From Methanobacteriota archaeon (GTDB lineage: Archaea > Thermoplasmatota > Thermoplasmata > Methanomassiliicoccales > UBA472), in NCBI GenBank assembly GCA_012729095.1, contig JAAYDU010000036.1, forward strand, positions 1-35,738: 35,738 nt of DNA, read 5' to 3'. This document shows positions 1-7,928 of this stretch, one piece after another; within the stretch, counting starts at the first letter, position 1, and each line of letters starts with the position of its first letter. The notes beneath the pieces are model-generated. The model was not told where the DNA came from. It saw only the letters and a program-made list of their open reading frames with translations, and made no database searches. The position numbers and the translations under genes were made by a program.

Positions 1-615
1 TACTCGCTCAGCCTCTACACGCTGAACGGGTTGTACGCGGCCCGCTCCGTCGTGTACGTGGACGGTTCGACCATAGAGGTGCTGGACGACGCTATCATCA
101 TGGAGTCCTCCAAGGGCTATATCGAGGGCGCCACGCTACTGGCGGGCGATCTCGACTACTTCGTCTTCGGCGACTCCGAGGTGTACAACACCGCCACCAA
201 CTACTCCAAGGCCAAGGTCATGGACTCCCACAGCCTCAACGAAGGCACCTGGCTGACCCTGACCGCCCTGGACGAGGGCGAAGCGGCAGCGAACGTCTCG
301 GTGGTCATAAAGAACGCCAAGGGCGAGATAGTCTTCAACGGCACCACCGATGCGAACGGCCAGGTCAAAGTGCTGCTGACGCAGTACTCCTACACCTCCG
401 AGGGCAAGGACGATGGGTTCAACCCGTACACCATAACCGCTGACTTCGAGTCCGGTGAGGAGTCCATAGAGCTGGTCTTGAGCCAGTCCTACCAGGACGC
501 CACCATCGAGGGCGAGGAGGAGAGCGACATGGGCGCAATCCTGGCGGTCGTCGGGGTACTGGTCATCATCCTGCTCATCGTGGCCGCGGTCGTGGTCATG
601 AGGCGCCGGATGTAA
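1..615 (+). CDS. Membrane-anchored surface protein, C-terminal part (5' end outside window)
   Basis: The reading frame is open from base 1, so the gene starts upstream of the window and only about 204 C-terminal residues are visible. The visible part is acidic. It contains a beta-rich segment with an Ig/CarboxypepD-like signature (ISVVIKNAKGEIVFNG then TTDANGQV), typical of extracellular beta-sandwich domains that decorate archaeal surface proteins. A Glu-rich linker is followed by one hydrophobic helix of about 23 residues and a short Arg-rich tail (MRRRM), so the bulk should lie outside the cell, held by a C-terminal anchor. The same tail design is seen in the beta-helix protein at 11957-14278. 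The true function cannot be told from this fragment. It ends in TAA, and the following 100 bases are pyrimidine-rich with T tracts that could terminate transcription. Confidence 0.75.
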   Translation, partial: YSLSLYTLNGLYAARSVVYVDGSTIEVLDDAIIMESSKGYIEGATLLAGDLDYFVFGDSEVYNTATNYSKAKVMDSHSLNEGTWLTLTALDEGEAAANVSVVIKNAKGEIVFNGTTDANGQVKVLLTQYSYTSEGKDDGFNPYTITADFESGEESIELVLSQSYQDATIEGEEESDMGAILAVVGVLVIILLIVAAVVVMRRRM

Positions 616-715
616 CGGGACCCAAACCCCTTAGTTCCAAACCTTTTCCCCGTTTCTCATTTTTCCCCTCTAAGATACTTTGTTAAGGAGGTAGTTGCAT
701 TCCCGACCGAGCGAA

Positions 716-2008
716 ATGACCTATTCCGAAATGGCCCGACAGCTATTGGCCAGTGGCCACGCCTCAGAAGGCGATGCCGTGTATTTGCGAGCGGGAGGCA
801 AGGAGCACTCTGGCATACTCATGCCCCATCACGAGTTCAGCCATCCCGATGTCATAGTGATCAAGCTGAGGAGCGGTTACAACATCGGGGTGATGGTGGA
901 TGACGCCTCCGAGCTAAGGGTGGTATCCAAGGCTCAGGACCGGCCCTCAAGGCCCAGATCACCCGAACGGCAGAGCGGCCTTCCCACCGTTTCCTTTCTG
1001 GGCACGGGAGGCACCATCGCCAGTTACGTCGATTACAGGACCGGCGCCGTCCATCCTGCCCTGAGGGCGGAAGAGCTGGTGGCCACCGTTCCCGAGCTTT
1101 CCGATATATGCAACATGCGCTCCAAGGTCGTGTTCTCCATATTCAGCGAGAACATGGACGTGGCCCGCTGGCAGGAGCTGGCCAACGCCGTGGCCGATGA
1201 ACTGAGCTCCGGGGCGGAGGGGGTCATTATACCTCACGGAACGGACACCCTCGGCTTCACGTCCGCCGCGCTATCCTTCATGCTTGGCGACCTGCCGAGG
1301 CCTGTGGTCCTAGTAGGAGCGCAGAGGTCTTCCGACCGACCCTCCTCCGATTCCTACGGGAACCTGTTATCGGCGGCAAGGTTCTGCGTGAACGCCGATG
1401 CCGCCGAGGTGTTCGTCCTGATGCACGGCGAGACGTCGGACACCTGCGCCCATGTTCACCGGGGAACGAAGGTAAGGAAAATGCACTCCAGCCGTCGCGA
1501 TGCCTTTAAAAGCATGAACGGGTCCCCCGTGGCCTCCCTTGACCTGCAGGGAGGGCTGGAAATGCTCTCCCCCTGCCGCTCCAAGGGGAACTTCAAGGTG
1601 GAACCGGACACCCGCATGGAACCGAAGGTGGGTATGCTGCACTTCTATCCCGGCATGAGCCCCGAGGCCGTCCGCAGGTTCGCTGAAGGGCTGAGGGGAA
1701 TGGTCATCGCCGGAACCGGCCTCGGGCACGTGTCCAGGGACATGGTGGGCTGCCTAAAGGACCTCGTCCGCAAAGGAATGCCGGTGGTGATGACCACCCA
1801 ATGCCTTGAAGGCAGGGTCAACCTGAACGTTTACGACACCGGAAGGGACCTGCTCTCGGCCGGTATAGTCCCGGGCGAGGACATGCTCCCGGAGACGGCG
1901 CTTGTAAAGCTCATGTGGGTGCTGGGCCGCACCGACGGACCGGAAGAGGTCAGGAAAACGATGATCGCCAACCTGCGCGGCGAGATATCGGACAGGAGGG
2001 GGCTTTGA
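716..2008 (+). CDS. gatD: Glutamyl-tRNA(Gln) amidotransferase subunit D
   Basis: GatD is the asparaginase-type subunit of the archaeal GatDE amidotransferase. It releases ammonia from Gln (or Asn), and GatE uses it to turn Glu-tRNA(Gln) into Gln-tRNA(Gln) in the cytoplasm. An N-terminal SH3-like region of about 80 residues leads into an L-asparaginase I fold. Catalytic signatures are visible: TGGT at residues 97-100, HGTDT at 174-178 and the Lys of GTKVRK near 252. The ATG at 716 is chosen because MTYSEMARQLL aligns with the usual GatD N-terminus. A TTG at 695 is also in frame but sits only 3 nt from a GGAGG motif. The stop codon overlaps the gatE start (TGATG), so the two are translationally coupled. 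Length (430 residues) is normal for the family. Confidence 0.95.
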   Translation: MTYSEMARQLLASGHASEGDAVYLRAGGKEHSGILMPHHEFSHPDVIVIKLRSGYNIGVMVDDASELRVVSKAQDRPSRPRSPERQSGLPTVSFLGTGGTIASYVDYRTGAVHPALRAEELVATVPELSDICNMRSKVVFSIFSENMDVARWQELANAVADELSSGAEGVIIPHGTDTLGFTSAALSFMLGDLPRPVVLVGAQRSSDRPSSDSYGNLLSAARFCVNADAAEVFVLMHGETSDTCAHVHRGTKVRKMHSSRRDAFKSMNGSPVASLDLQGGLEMLSPCRSKGNFKVEPDTRMEPKVGMLHFYPGMSPEAVRRFAEGLRGMVIAGTGLGHVSRDMVGCLKDLVRKGMPVVMTTQCLEGRVNLNVYDTGRDLLSAGIVPGEDMLPETALVKLMWVLGRTDGPEEVRKTMIANLRGEISDRRGL

Positions 2009-3867
2009 TGGAGCAGGTGACCTGCGGTATCGAGATACACCAGCAGCTGGACACCCACAAGCTGTTCTGCTCCTGCCGCTCCCGCCTGGTGGACGACGAG
2101 GGGAAGTGCTTCCGGCGGCGTTTGCGCCCCACGCAAAGCGAGATGGGGGAAGTGGACCGGGCCGCTCTGGCCCAGTCCGAACGACGAATGCACTTCGCCT
2201 ATCAGGCTCCCGCAGAGGTCTCCTGCCTGGTGGAGGCGGACGAGGAGCCTCCTCACGATGCCGATGCGGAAGCGATGCAGGCCTCCCTGATCGTATCGTC
2301 CATGCTGAACTGCCATGTGGTGGACGAAGTGCATTTCATGCGCAAGATAGTCATAGACGGTTCGAACACCAGCGGCTTCCAGCGCACGGCGCTGGTGGCC
2401 GTCGACGGCAACCTGGACCTCAACGGCCGTCGGATCGGGATATTGTCCCTGTGCCTGGAGGAGGACGCCGCCCGCAAGGTTGAAACGAAGGACAGGGAGG
2501 TGACTTACCGCCTTGACCGGTTGGGTATACCGCTGATCGAAATAGCAACCGCCCCGGACATGCACGATCCCGACGAGGTGAAGGAGGTGGCGCAGCGCTT
2601 GGGTTCCATACTGCGCTCCACCCGTAAGGTGAAACGCGGGCTTGGAACCATAAGGGAGGACATCAACATCTCGGTTCCAGGTGGCGCCAGGGTGGAGATC
2701 AAGGGGGCCCAGGACCTTTCCCTGCTGCCGGCGTACGTGCGCAACGAGATGGAAAGGCAGCGCTCCCTCATCGAGATCAAGGAGCTGCTCCGGGAAAGGG
2801 GTGCCATGCCGGTCCCGGTCATGGTCAGGAACGTCTCCTCATTGCTGAAGGACAGCCGCTCCAAGGTCATCCGTTCCGCTCTATCCAAGGGGGGGAAGGT
2901 GTTCTGCTCCGCGCTGCCGTTGTTCGCTGGCACCCTGCGCAGCGCTGACGGCCATCTCCGTCTGGGGGCAGAGATGGCCCAGTACGCCCGCTCCCACGGC
3001 GTGGCCGGCATATTCCATTCCGATGAACTGCCGGCATACGGCATAACCGCCGAGGAGGTTCAGGCGATAGGCAAGGAGCTCGAACTCCGTGAAGGTGACG
3101 CCTTCGCCCTCTGCGCCGACATGGCAGATAGGGCGGAACCCGCGCTCCTGGCCGCGGTGGCCCGGGCGAACCAGGCCTTGATAGGCGTTCCGGAGGAGAC
3201 CCGGGACCCCCTTCCGGACGGAACGTCCGTCTACAGCCGGCCATTGCCCGGTGCGGGGCGCATGTACCCGGAGACGGACGTGCGGCCGATACCGATCGGA
3301 CGCGACCGCCTCGAGGCCATACGGAACGACCTGCCGGAGCTCCCCGAGGTGCGCATGCTGCGCATTTCAAAGGAATACGGCATCAACGAGCAGCAGTCCC
3401 GCCAGCTGGTGAAGGACGGCCACGACGATCTGTTCGAGGAATTGTCCACGGACCGCACCATGGCGGCGGTGGCCGCCCGCACCTTCCTGAACACCTATCC
3501 GGAGATGCAGAAGGAGGGCGTGGACCTAGATCCGCTGACGGACGAGATGGTAAGGAACGCCTTCGCCGCCCTGTCCGCCGGCCGCTTCGCCAAGGAGGCG
3601 CTCCCCTCCCTGCTGAAGGAGCTGGCCAGAGGCTCCGACGTGGACAAGGCCATAGTCTCCCTCGGCCTGGGCCAACTGGACCAGCAGGACGCCGCCGGTA
3701 TCATAGATACCATCATCAGGGAACGAGCCGACTTCGTGCGGGAGAAGGGAGAGGGCGCCGTTGGACCGTTAATGGGCGTGGCCATGAAGGAGCTGCGCGG
3801 CAAGGTGGATGGAAAGAAGGCCGCCGACCTGCTGAAGGAGAGGGTGCAGGCTTTTCTCAGAGGGTGA
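2008..3867 (+). CDS. gatE: Glutamyl-tRNA(Gln) amidotransferase subunit E
   Basis: GatE is the archaea-specific GatB-like kinase/amidotransferase subunit that phosphorylates the Glu of mischarged Glu-tRNA(Gln) and then amidates it with ammonia from GatD. The 619-residue protein opens with the family hallmark GIEIHQQLDTHKLFCSC and continues through the cradle domain. An AspRS-like (GAD) insertion lies around residues 280-400, and the C-terminal helical/YqeY tail contacts tRNA (ends GPLMGVAMKELRGKVDGKKAADLL). The ATG overlaps the gatD stop by one base. The open frame extends upstream into gatD, but only this ATG matches the GatE N-terminus. The 3' end overlaps the convergent methyltransferase gene by 11 nt. 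Presence of gatDE implies that Gln-tRNA is made by the indirect route. Confidence 0.96.
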   Translation: MEQVTCGIEIHQQLDTHKLFCSCRSRLVDDEGKCFRRRLRPTQSEMGEVDRAALAQSERRMHFAYQAPAEVSCLVEADEEPPHDADAEAMQASLIVSSMLNCHVVDEVHFMRKIVIDGSNTSGFQRTALVAVDGNLDLNGRRIGILSLCLEEDAARKVETKDREVTYRLDRLGIPLIEIATAPDMHDPDEVKEVAQRLGSILRSTRKVKRGLGTIREDINISVPGGARVEIKGAQDLSLLPAYVRNEMERQRSLIEIKELLRERGAMPVPVMVRNVSSLLKDSRSKVIRSALSKGGKVFCSALPLFAGTLRSADGHLRLGAEMAQYARSHGVAGIFHSDELPAYGITAEEVQAIGKELELREGDAFALCADMADRAEPALLAAVARANQALIGVPEETRDPLPDGTSVYSRPLPGAGRMYPETDVRPIPIGRDRLEAIRNDLPELPEVRMLRISKEYGINEQQSRQLVKDGHDDLFEELSTDRTMAAVAARTFLNTYPEMQKEGVDLDPLTDEMVRNAFAALSAGRFAKEALPSLLKELARGSDVDKAIVSLGLGQLDQQDAAGIIDTIIRERADFVREKGEGAVGPLMGVAMKELRGKVDGKKAADLLKERVQAFLRG

Positions 3868-4423
3868 GCTCCAGCGCTCGCAGCTCCTCAAAGAAAAGCG
3901 TCCTGCTGCCAACGGTCTTCGCCTGCCAGCCGGAGAGGGCCTCATTCAGTGCCGAGCGGTCCATATCGTCGGAGACGAGCAGCAGCACCCTTCCTCGGGG
4001 CTCCAATCGGTCCCTCGCCTCACGCAGGAAGCGGGCCGTGAGCCGCGTTCCATCCTCCCCCCCGGCCCAGCACAGGTCCTCCGGCCCCTGGACCTCTCCG
4101 CGAAGGTAAGGAGGGTTGAACACTATCAGGTCGAACCTGCCTGGAACGTCCGCGAACAGATCGCTCTTGAACACTCGCACCTTGAGCCCGTTCATACTCG
4201 CGCCGTTCCTGGTGGCCCTCACCGCCCTCTCATCCAGGTCCGCCGCGGTGACGATGGCGCCAGCCCTGGCCATGTGCAATGATATGGTCCCGGAGCCGCA
4301 GCCCATCTCCAGCGCCCTCTCCCCCTTCTCCACCTCTATGGCCGAGAGAAGGAGGTAGGTGTCCTCGGACGGCGCGTAAACGTCCGGATGAACGTCCAGC
4401 TGAACGGAGCTATCGCGCTGCAC
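3857..4423 (-). CDS. Mtq2/HemK2-type class I methyltransferase
   Basis: This 188-residue Rossmann-fold protein carries the SAM-binding motif EMGCGSGT (residues 39-46), the acidic residue AADLDE (60-65) and the catalytic NPPY tetrapeptide (103-106) typical of enzymes that methylate a Gln or Asn amide nitrogen. The length and the opening segment DVYAPSEDTYLLL match archaeal/eukaryotic Mtq2 (HemK2/N6AMT1), which methylates the GGQ glutamine of release factor aRF1. It lacks the N-terminal helical domain of bacterial PrmC. A TATA-like element (4445-4454, minus strand) is centred 26 nt from the ATG, so the mRNA is probably leaderless. The role in termination is inferred from family membership; RNA or other protein substrates are possible. 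Confidence 0.88.
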   Translation of the reverse strand: MQRDSSVQLDVHPDVYAPSEDTYLLLSAIEVEKGERALEMGCGSGTISLHMARAGAIVTAADLDERAVRATRNGASMNGLKVRVFKSDLFADVPGRFDLIVFNPPYLRGEVQGPEDLCWAGGEDGTRLTARFLREARDRLEPRGRVLLLVSDDMDRSALNEALSGWQAKTVGSRTLFFEELRALELTL

Positions 4424-4443
4424 GGACGCTCAGAGGCGCGGGG

Positions 4444-4472
4444 GGTAATAACCTTTCCCGAAGGGTTTAAAC
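4444..4472. promoter_or_regulatory. Divergent TATA boxes for methyltransferase and rhomboid operon
   Basis: On the minus strand, AGGTTATTAC (4445-4454) lies 26 nt from the methyltransferase ATG at 4423. On the plus strand, GGGTTTAAAC (4462-4471) lies about 27 nt from the GTG at 4495. Both distances fit archaeal TATA-to-start spacing for leaderless transcripts. The second box is what decides the rhomboid start. Confidence 0.55.
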
Positions 4473-4494
4473 GGGGACGGTGTATCGGACGAAC

Positions 4495-5391
4495 GTGGAC
4501 CTATACAGCCTGCTCGGTACTGGCATCATCATAGCAGCCCTGCTGCTTGCGTACCTGAGGCGGTATCCGCTGGCCCAGGTGCTGGTGCTTGTCAACCTGG
4601 GGCTGTTCCTGTTGACGATAATCGCCAACTGGGGCTCACCTTATTACCTTTCAGAGGTGCAGCGCGAGCTCGCCTTCCAACCGCGCTACGTGGGCGAGCC
4701 CTACAACTGGTACACCGTGCTGACCCACATGTTCGTGCACGCCGACCTGATGCACGTGCTGTTCAACATGATATTCCTGATGCTGATAGGCGTTCCCTTG
4801 GAGGAGCGCATCGGGAGGCGCAACTTCGCCATGTGCTTCTTCGTCCCGGGAATACTGGCCCTGGCGCTGGAGGCAACGGTGAGGTCGGGCGATCCCGGCA
4901 TCCTGATACTGGGGGCGTCTGGAGCGGTGGCCGGGACCATGGGCGCGCTTCTCTTCCTCTATCCCAAGGACGAGATACCCATGTTCCTCGGCTTCATCTT
5001 CCTGCCCCGGGTCCCGGTCTGGATATCCGTCGGCGCCTGGTTCGCCATACAGGCAGTGTCGGCCTTCACCCTGCCTTCCGGGATAGCTTCCGGCGGCGTG
5101 GCCTACGCAGCGCATATCGGGGGCTTCGTGGCCGGCATGGCCGTGGCGTTCCTTCTGCCCGGGGAGAGGGAGCGCGCTGCCGACGACGCTCTCGACCTGA
5201 ACGACCTGGCGACCAGCGACGAGCTCAGGGAGATCAAGGAGCGCATCGAGAGCGAGACGGAACCGGATGTCAAGCGAGCCTGGCTGGAAAGGTTCGTTGA
5301 ACGATCCGCGTGCCCCTCCTGCGGTTCCAGACCCGTGCTGGAGGGAAACCGTATTAAGTGCGCATGCGGATGGGAGAGGTCGGTAAGATGA
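4495..5391 (+). CDS. Rhomboid intramembrane serine protease with C-terminal zinc ribbon
   Basis: A six- or seven-helix membrane protease that cleaves substrates within the bilayer. Counting from the GTG at 4495, the Ser nucleophile is in GASGAVAG (S142) and the partner His is in AAHIGGFVAG (H207). The loop 1 segment HMFVHADLMHVLFNM is the usual rhomboid HxxxH-N region. After the last helix comes an acidic cytosolic linker and a four-Cys ribbon (CPSCG...CACGW, residues about 274-295), an uncommon addition. GTG 4495 is chosen because a TATA box lies 27 nt upstream; an in-frame GTG at 4480 would add five residues. The stop codon overlaps the next gene by 4 nt (ATGA), making it the first gene of a four-gene operon. 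The substrate is unknown. Confidence 0.93.
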   Translation: MDLYSLLGTGIIIAALLLAYLRRYPLAQVLVLVNLGLFLLTIIANWGSPYYLSEVQRELAFQPRYVGEPYNWYTVLTHMFVHADLMHVLFNMIFLMLIGVPLEERIGRRNFAMCFFVPGILALALEATVRSGDPGILILGASGAVAGTMGALLFLYPKDEIPMFLGFIFLPRVPVWISVGAWFAIQAVSAFTLPSGIASGGVAYAAHIGGFVAGMAVAFLLPGERERAADDALDLNDLATSDELREIKERIESETEPDVKRAWLERFVERSACPSCGSRPVLEGNRIKCACGWERSVR

Positions 5392-5981
5392 GATCGAACA
5401 GGGTGGAGGTGCTCTGCCCGGGGATGATCGTTCGCGACGGGCAGGTCGTCCTGGAGGCCCGTTCCACCGCGACCCTGGTAAGCAGGGGCGAGAGGCGGCT
5501 TCTGGTGGACACCAGCGGCCCGGAGAACCGCCAGGCGTTGATGGGCGCCCTTCGATGCCGGGGGGTTTCCCCCTCCGACATAGAGATGATCGTTCTCACG
5601 CACGCCCACGGGGACCACGATGGCAACCTGTGCATGTTCCCCGGCATCAAGGTGCTGTCGCACCGCGCGGAAGGCGGCGATCTGAACTTGGATAAGGATG
5701 TCGAGGTATGGGAGGGCGTGCGGATTGTCCACACACCTGGTCACACGCCTGGAAGCATCAGCGTGATCGTCGATGCGGGCGAGACCTACGCGTTGGCCGG
5801 GGATGCCATACCGACCGAGGACAACGCCCGGAAGTGGGTGCCCCCGGGGCATCATTGCGACCGCCGGAAGGCCATGGATTCCATGGTCATGCTGATAGGG
5901 ATGGCCGATATCGTGGTCCCCGGGCACGGGCCGGCCTTCCGGACGGCCGAGTACAAGGAAAAGGCGAGGCGAGGCGAATGA
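5388..5981 (+). CDS. Metallo-beta-lactamase fold hydrolase
   Basis: A 197-residue MBL-fold protein with the dinuclear zinc motif THAHGDHDG (H72, H74, D76, H77), the third-motif His in HTPGHTPGS, the bridging Asp in LAGDAIP and a terminal PGHGPAF His. Everything needed for a glyoxalase II-like or related metallohydrolase is present, but nothing fixes the substrate. The ATG at 5388 overlaps the rhomboid stop (ATGA) and the stop overlaps the next start (ATGA), so translation is coupled on both sides. The open frame extends upstream to 5358, inside the rhomboid gene; the coupled start is preferred because the family begins near here. Confidence 0.9.
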   Translation: MRSNRVEVLCPGMIVRDGQVVLEARSTATLVSRGERRLLVDTSGPENRQALMGALRCRGVSPSDIEMIVLTHAHGDHDGNLCMFPGIKVLSHRAEGGDLNLDKDVEVWEGVRIVHTPGHTPGSISVIVDAGETYALAGDAIPTEDNARKWVPPGHHCDRRKAMDSMVMLIGMADIVVPGHGPAFRTAEYKEKARRGE

Positions 5982-6577
5982 ACGTACCTAACGCGATATA
6001 TGTGGAATGCCCGGACTGCGGCGAGGAGACCCTGCACGAGGTGCTAAAGGGCAGGTTGGGAAAGGACGGCGACACCTTGGAAGGCACCCTCCGCTGCCAG
6101 GAGTGCGGCCGTGTGCACACCGCGGTGGTCAGGGAACCCAAGACCGTGATGGTCCCGGTCATCGTCAGCGACCAAGGGGAGTCCAGAAAGGCGGAGATCG
6201 AGCTACCCGAGGACGAAGAGGTGCGGGTGGAGGACGAGCTCCTCCTGGACGACCTTCCGATAATAGTCAGCTCTTTGGAGAAGGGCAACGGCCGGGTGCC
6301 GAAGGCCCTGGCCAAGGACATAACTACCATATGGGCCAAGCGCTTCGACAGGGTGCACGTCAAAATATCCATCAACGACGTGCACAAGACCATACCCGCG
6401 GAGATAGTCGTGCTTCCGGAGGAGGAGTTCTTCATCGGGGACCTTATGACCGTCGGACGTTACAACGTGGTCATCACACAGATCAAGACCACGGATTCAA
6501 TGGCCCGCCGCGGTTCGGTGCTTGCCCGGGATATCGTGAGGATATATGCTAGGAAGACCCGCACCACGTATTCGTGA
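5978..6577 (+). CDS. HVO_0476-family zinc finger protein
   Basis: This 199-residue protein starts with a zinc ribbon: CPDCG at residues 11-15, then CQECG about 25 residues later. A beta-rich domain of roughly 150 residues follows, with acidic strands (ELPEDEEVRVEDELLL) and a basic C-terminus. This layout matches the archaeal HVO_0476 zinc-finger family. The family has no established biochemical role; the ribbon suggests nucleic acid or protein binding. The start overlaps the upstream stop by ATGA, and the stop overlaps the pcm start (TGATG). A gene of this kind embedded in a membrane-protease/protein-repair operon is suggestive but not proof of a shared pathway. Confidence 0.85.
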   Translation: MNVPNAIYVECPDCGEETLHEVLKGRLGKDGDTLEGTLRCQECGRVHTAVVREPKTVMVPVIVSDQGESRKAEIELPEDEEVRVEDELLLDDLPIIVSSLEKGNGRVPKALAKDITTIWAKRFDRVHVKISINDVHKTIPAEIVVLPEEEFFIGDLMTVGRYNVVITQIKTTDSMARRGSVLARDIVRIYARKTRTTYS

Positions 6578-7230
6578 TGGTCATGGAAGAGCGTCGGCGA
6601 ATGGTCGTCGGGCTGCGCGGTCGCGGCCTGTCGCTCTCAGAGGAAGTGGAGAGCGCCCTGCTCAAGGTCCCCCGCCATCTTTTCCTGCCGGAGGACGTCC
6701 GCTCCTGCGCCTATAGGGACGCCCCTCTTCCGATAGGGGACGGGCAGACCGTGTCCGCACCGCACATGGTGGCGATCATGGCCGAGGCACTGGAGCTGCG
6801 CGAGGGGCACAAGGTCCTGGAGATCGGCGCCGGCTCCGGCTACAACGCCGCGATAATGGCCGAGCTGGTGGGCCCCGGAGGGAGGGTTATCACCATGGAG
6901 AGGCACGGTTCCCTGGCCAAGAGGGCCGCCCGGGTATTGCTCGAACGCGGTTATTCCAACGTCCAAGTGGTGGTGGGCGACGGTTCGTTAGGCTATCCTG
7001 AAGAAGCGCCTTACGACAGGATAAGCGTGACCTGCGGGGCTCCCGGCGTGCCCGGCCCGCTGGCCGAACAGCTTGGGGAGGGGGGAGTCATGGTCATTCC
7101 CGTGGGCGGGTTGGAACACCAGTCCTTGCTGAGAGTTAGGAAGGTCGGCGGCAGGACCGCCACCGAGGACCTGGGGTCGGTGATCTTCGTTCCCCTGATC
7201 GGGGAGAGGGGGCATCGATCAAAGCAGTAA
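6577..7230 (+). CDS. pcm: Protein-L-isoaspartate O-methyltransferase
   Basis: PCMT methylates L-isoaspartyl residues in aged proteins so that they revert to Asp, a cytoplasmic protein-repair reaction. The 217-residue protein shows the family signatures: substrate-binding loop DGQTVSAPHMVAIM, SAM motif EIGAGSGYNAAIM, post-motif ERHGSLAKRA and YDRISVTCGAP. Length is typical. The ATG at 6577 overlaps the preceding TGA; an ATG two codons later is a possible alternative. It is the last gene of the rhomboid operon and converges with the HAD gene, sharing 12 nt. Confidence 0.94.
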   Translation: MVMEERRRMVVGLRGRGLSLSEEVESALLKVPRHLFLPEDVRSCAYRDAPLPIGDGQTVSAPHMVAIMAEALELREGHKVLEIGAGSGYNAAIMAELVGPGGRVITMERHGSLAKRAARVLLERGYSNVQVVVGDGSLGYPEEAPYDRISVTCGAPGVPGPLAEQLGEGGVMVIPVGGLEHQSLLRVRKVGGRTATEDLGSVIFVPLIGERGHRSKQ

Positions 7231-7875
7231 CGGCAGAACGGCGCTCAGACTGGCGTCCCTGACCACATGATGGGCGCCCCTGACCACGTCGTCGTCTATA
7301 GGGTTGAACGCTATGCCCAGGGAGGCCGCCTGGAACATGGACACGTCTATGGAGCTGTTGCCGATGGCAGCGGTCCTTTCCGGGGAGACGCCGAACAGTA
7401 GCTGCGCCTCCTCCAACGCCTTCCGCTTGTTGCAAAGCTCCACCCTGAGTATGCCCTCCCCGGTGAGCCTGCCAGACCCGTCCGAGGCCAGGCCGTTGGA
7501 CCACTGCGCGTCGAAGCCGTACCTCTTGGACAGCCTGTCCGCTATGATGTCCAGCCCGCCGCTCACTATCACCATCTTGGTGCCCCTTTCCCGCAGGGCC
7601 TGGACGGTGGCCTCGATGCCCGGGTTTATGGGAAGCCTCGCCAGCTCCATCTCCACGTCCCGCACCCGCAGGTCTGGGCGATGCTTGAGCCAAAGCGCGA
7701 TGTCGCGGCGCATGAACTCCAGATCGTCGATCTCCCCGTCCATGAAGGAGATGACCGACTCCTCGTTGCTGACCCCGAACCGGTCGTGCACCCAGGTCCA
7801 GGAGGAAAGGTAGTCGACCAGCACCCCGTCCATGTCGAATGCCACCAGGTCGAACTTCCGCCCGTTACCGCTCAT
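7219..7875 (-). CDS. HAD-family phosphatase, SerB-like
   Basis: A 218-residue haloacid dehalogenase superfamily enzyme. Motif I is FDMDGVLV with nucleophile D14 and general acid D16, motif II is the Ser of IVSGG, and motif III/IV is AIGNSSIDVSMF. A helical cap between motifs I and II makes it HAD subclass IB, close to phosphoserine phosphatase. The usual GDS is GNS here, a change seen in some family members. Serine biosynthesis is plausible, but other phosphorylated metabolites cannot be excluded. Transcription is probably leaderless from a TATA box shared with the divergent TraB gene. Confidence 0.85.
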   Translation of the reverse strand: MSGNGRKFDLVAFDMDGVLVDYLSSWTWVHDRFGVSNEESVISFMDGEIDDLEFMRRDIALWLKHRPDLRVRDVEMELARLPINPGIEATVQALRERGTKMVIVSGGLDIIADRLSKRYGFDAQWSNGLASDGSGRLTGEGILRVELCNKRKALEEAQLLFGVSPERTAAIGNSSIDVSMFQAASLGIAFNPIDDDVVRGAHHVVRDASLSAVLPLLL

Positions 7876-7895
7876 CCGTCAAAGCCAGGAGGGAA

Positions 7896-7907
7896 TGATT
7901 ATAAGAA
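7896..7907. promoter_or_regulatory. Single symmetric TATA box between HAD and TraB genes
   Basis: The only A/T block in the 53-base gap is TGATTATAAGAA, whose core TTATAA (7899-7904) reads the same on both strands. Its centre is about 26 nt from the minus-strand ATG (7875) and about 27 nt from the plus-strand ATG (7929), the standard archaeal TATA-to-start distance in both directions. It therefore looks like one TATA box serving two leaderless genes. Confidence 0.6.
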
Positions 7908-7928
7908 AGTTGCTGCCATCCTCCGAAC

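Noticed and set aside
1831-2565. Minus-strand frame of 244 codons across the gatD-gatE junction
   Set aside because: Antisense to two firmly identified genes with no family features.
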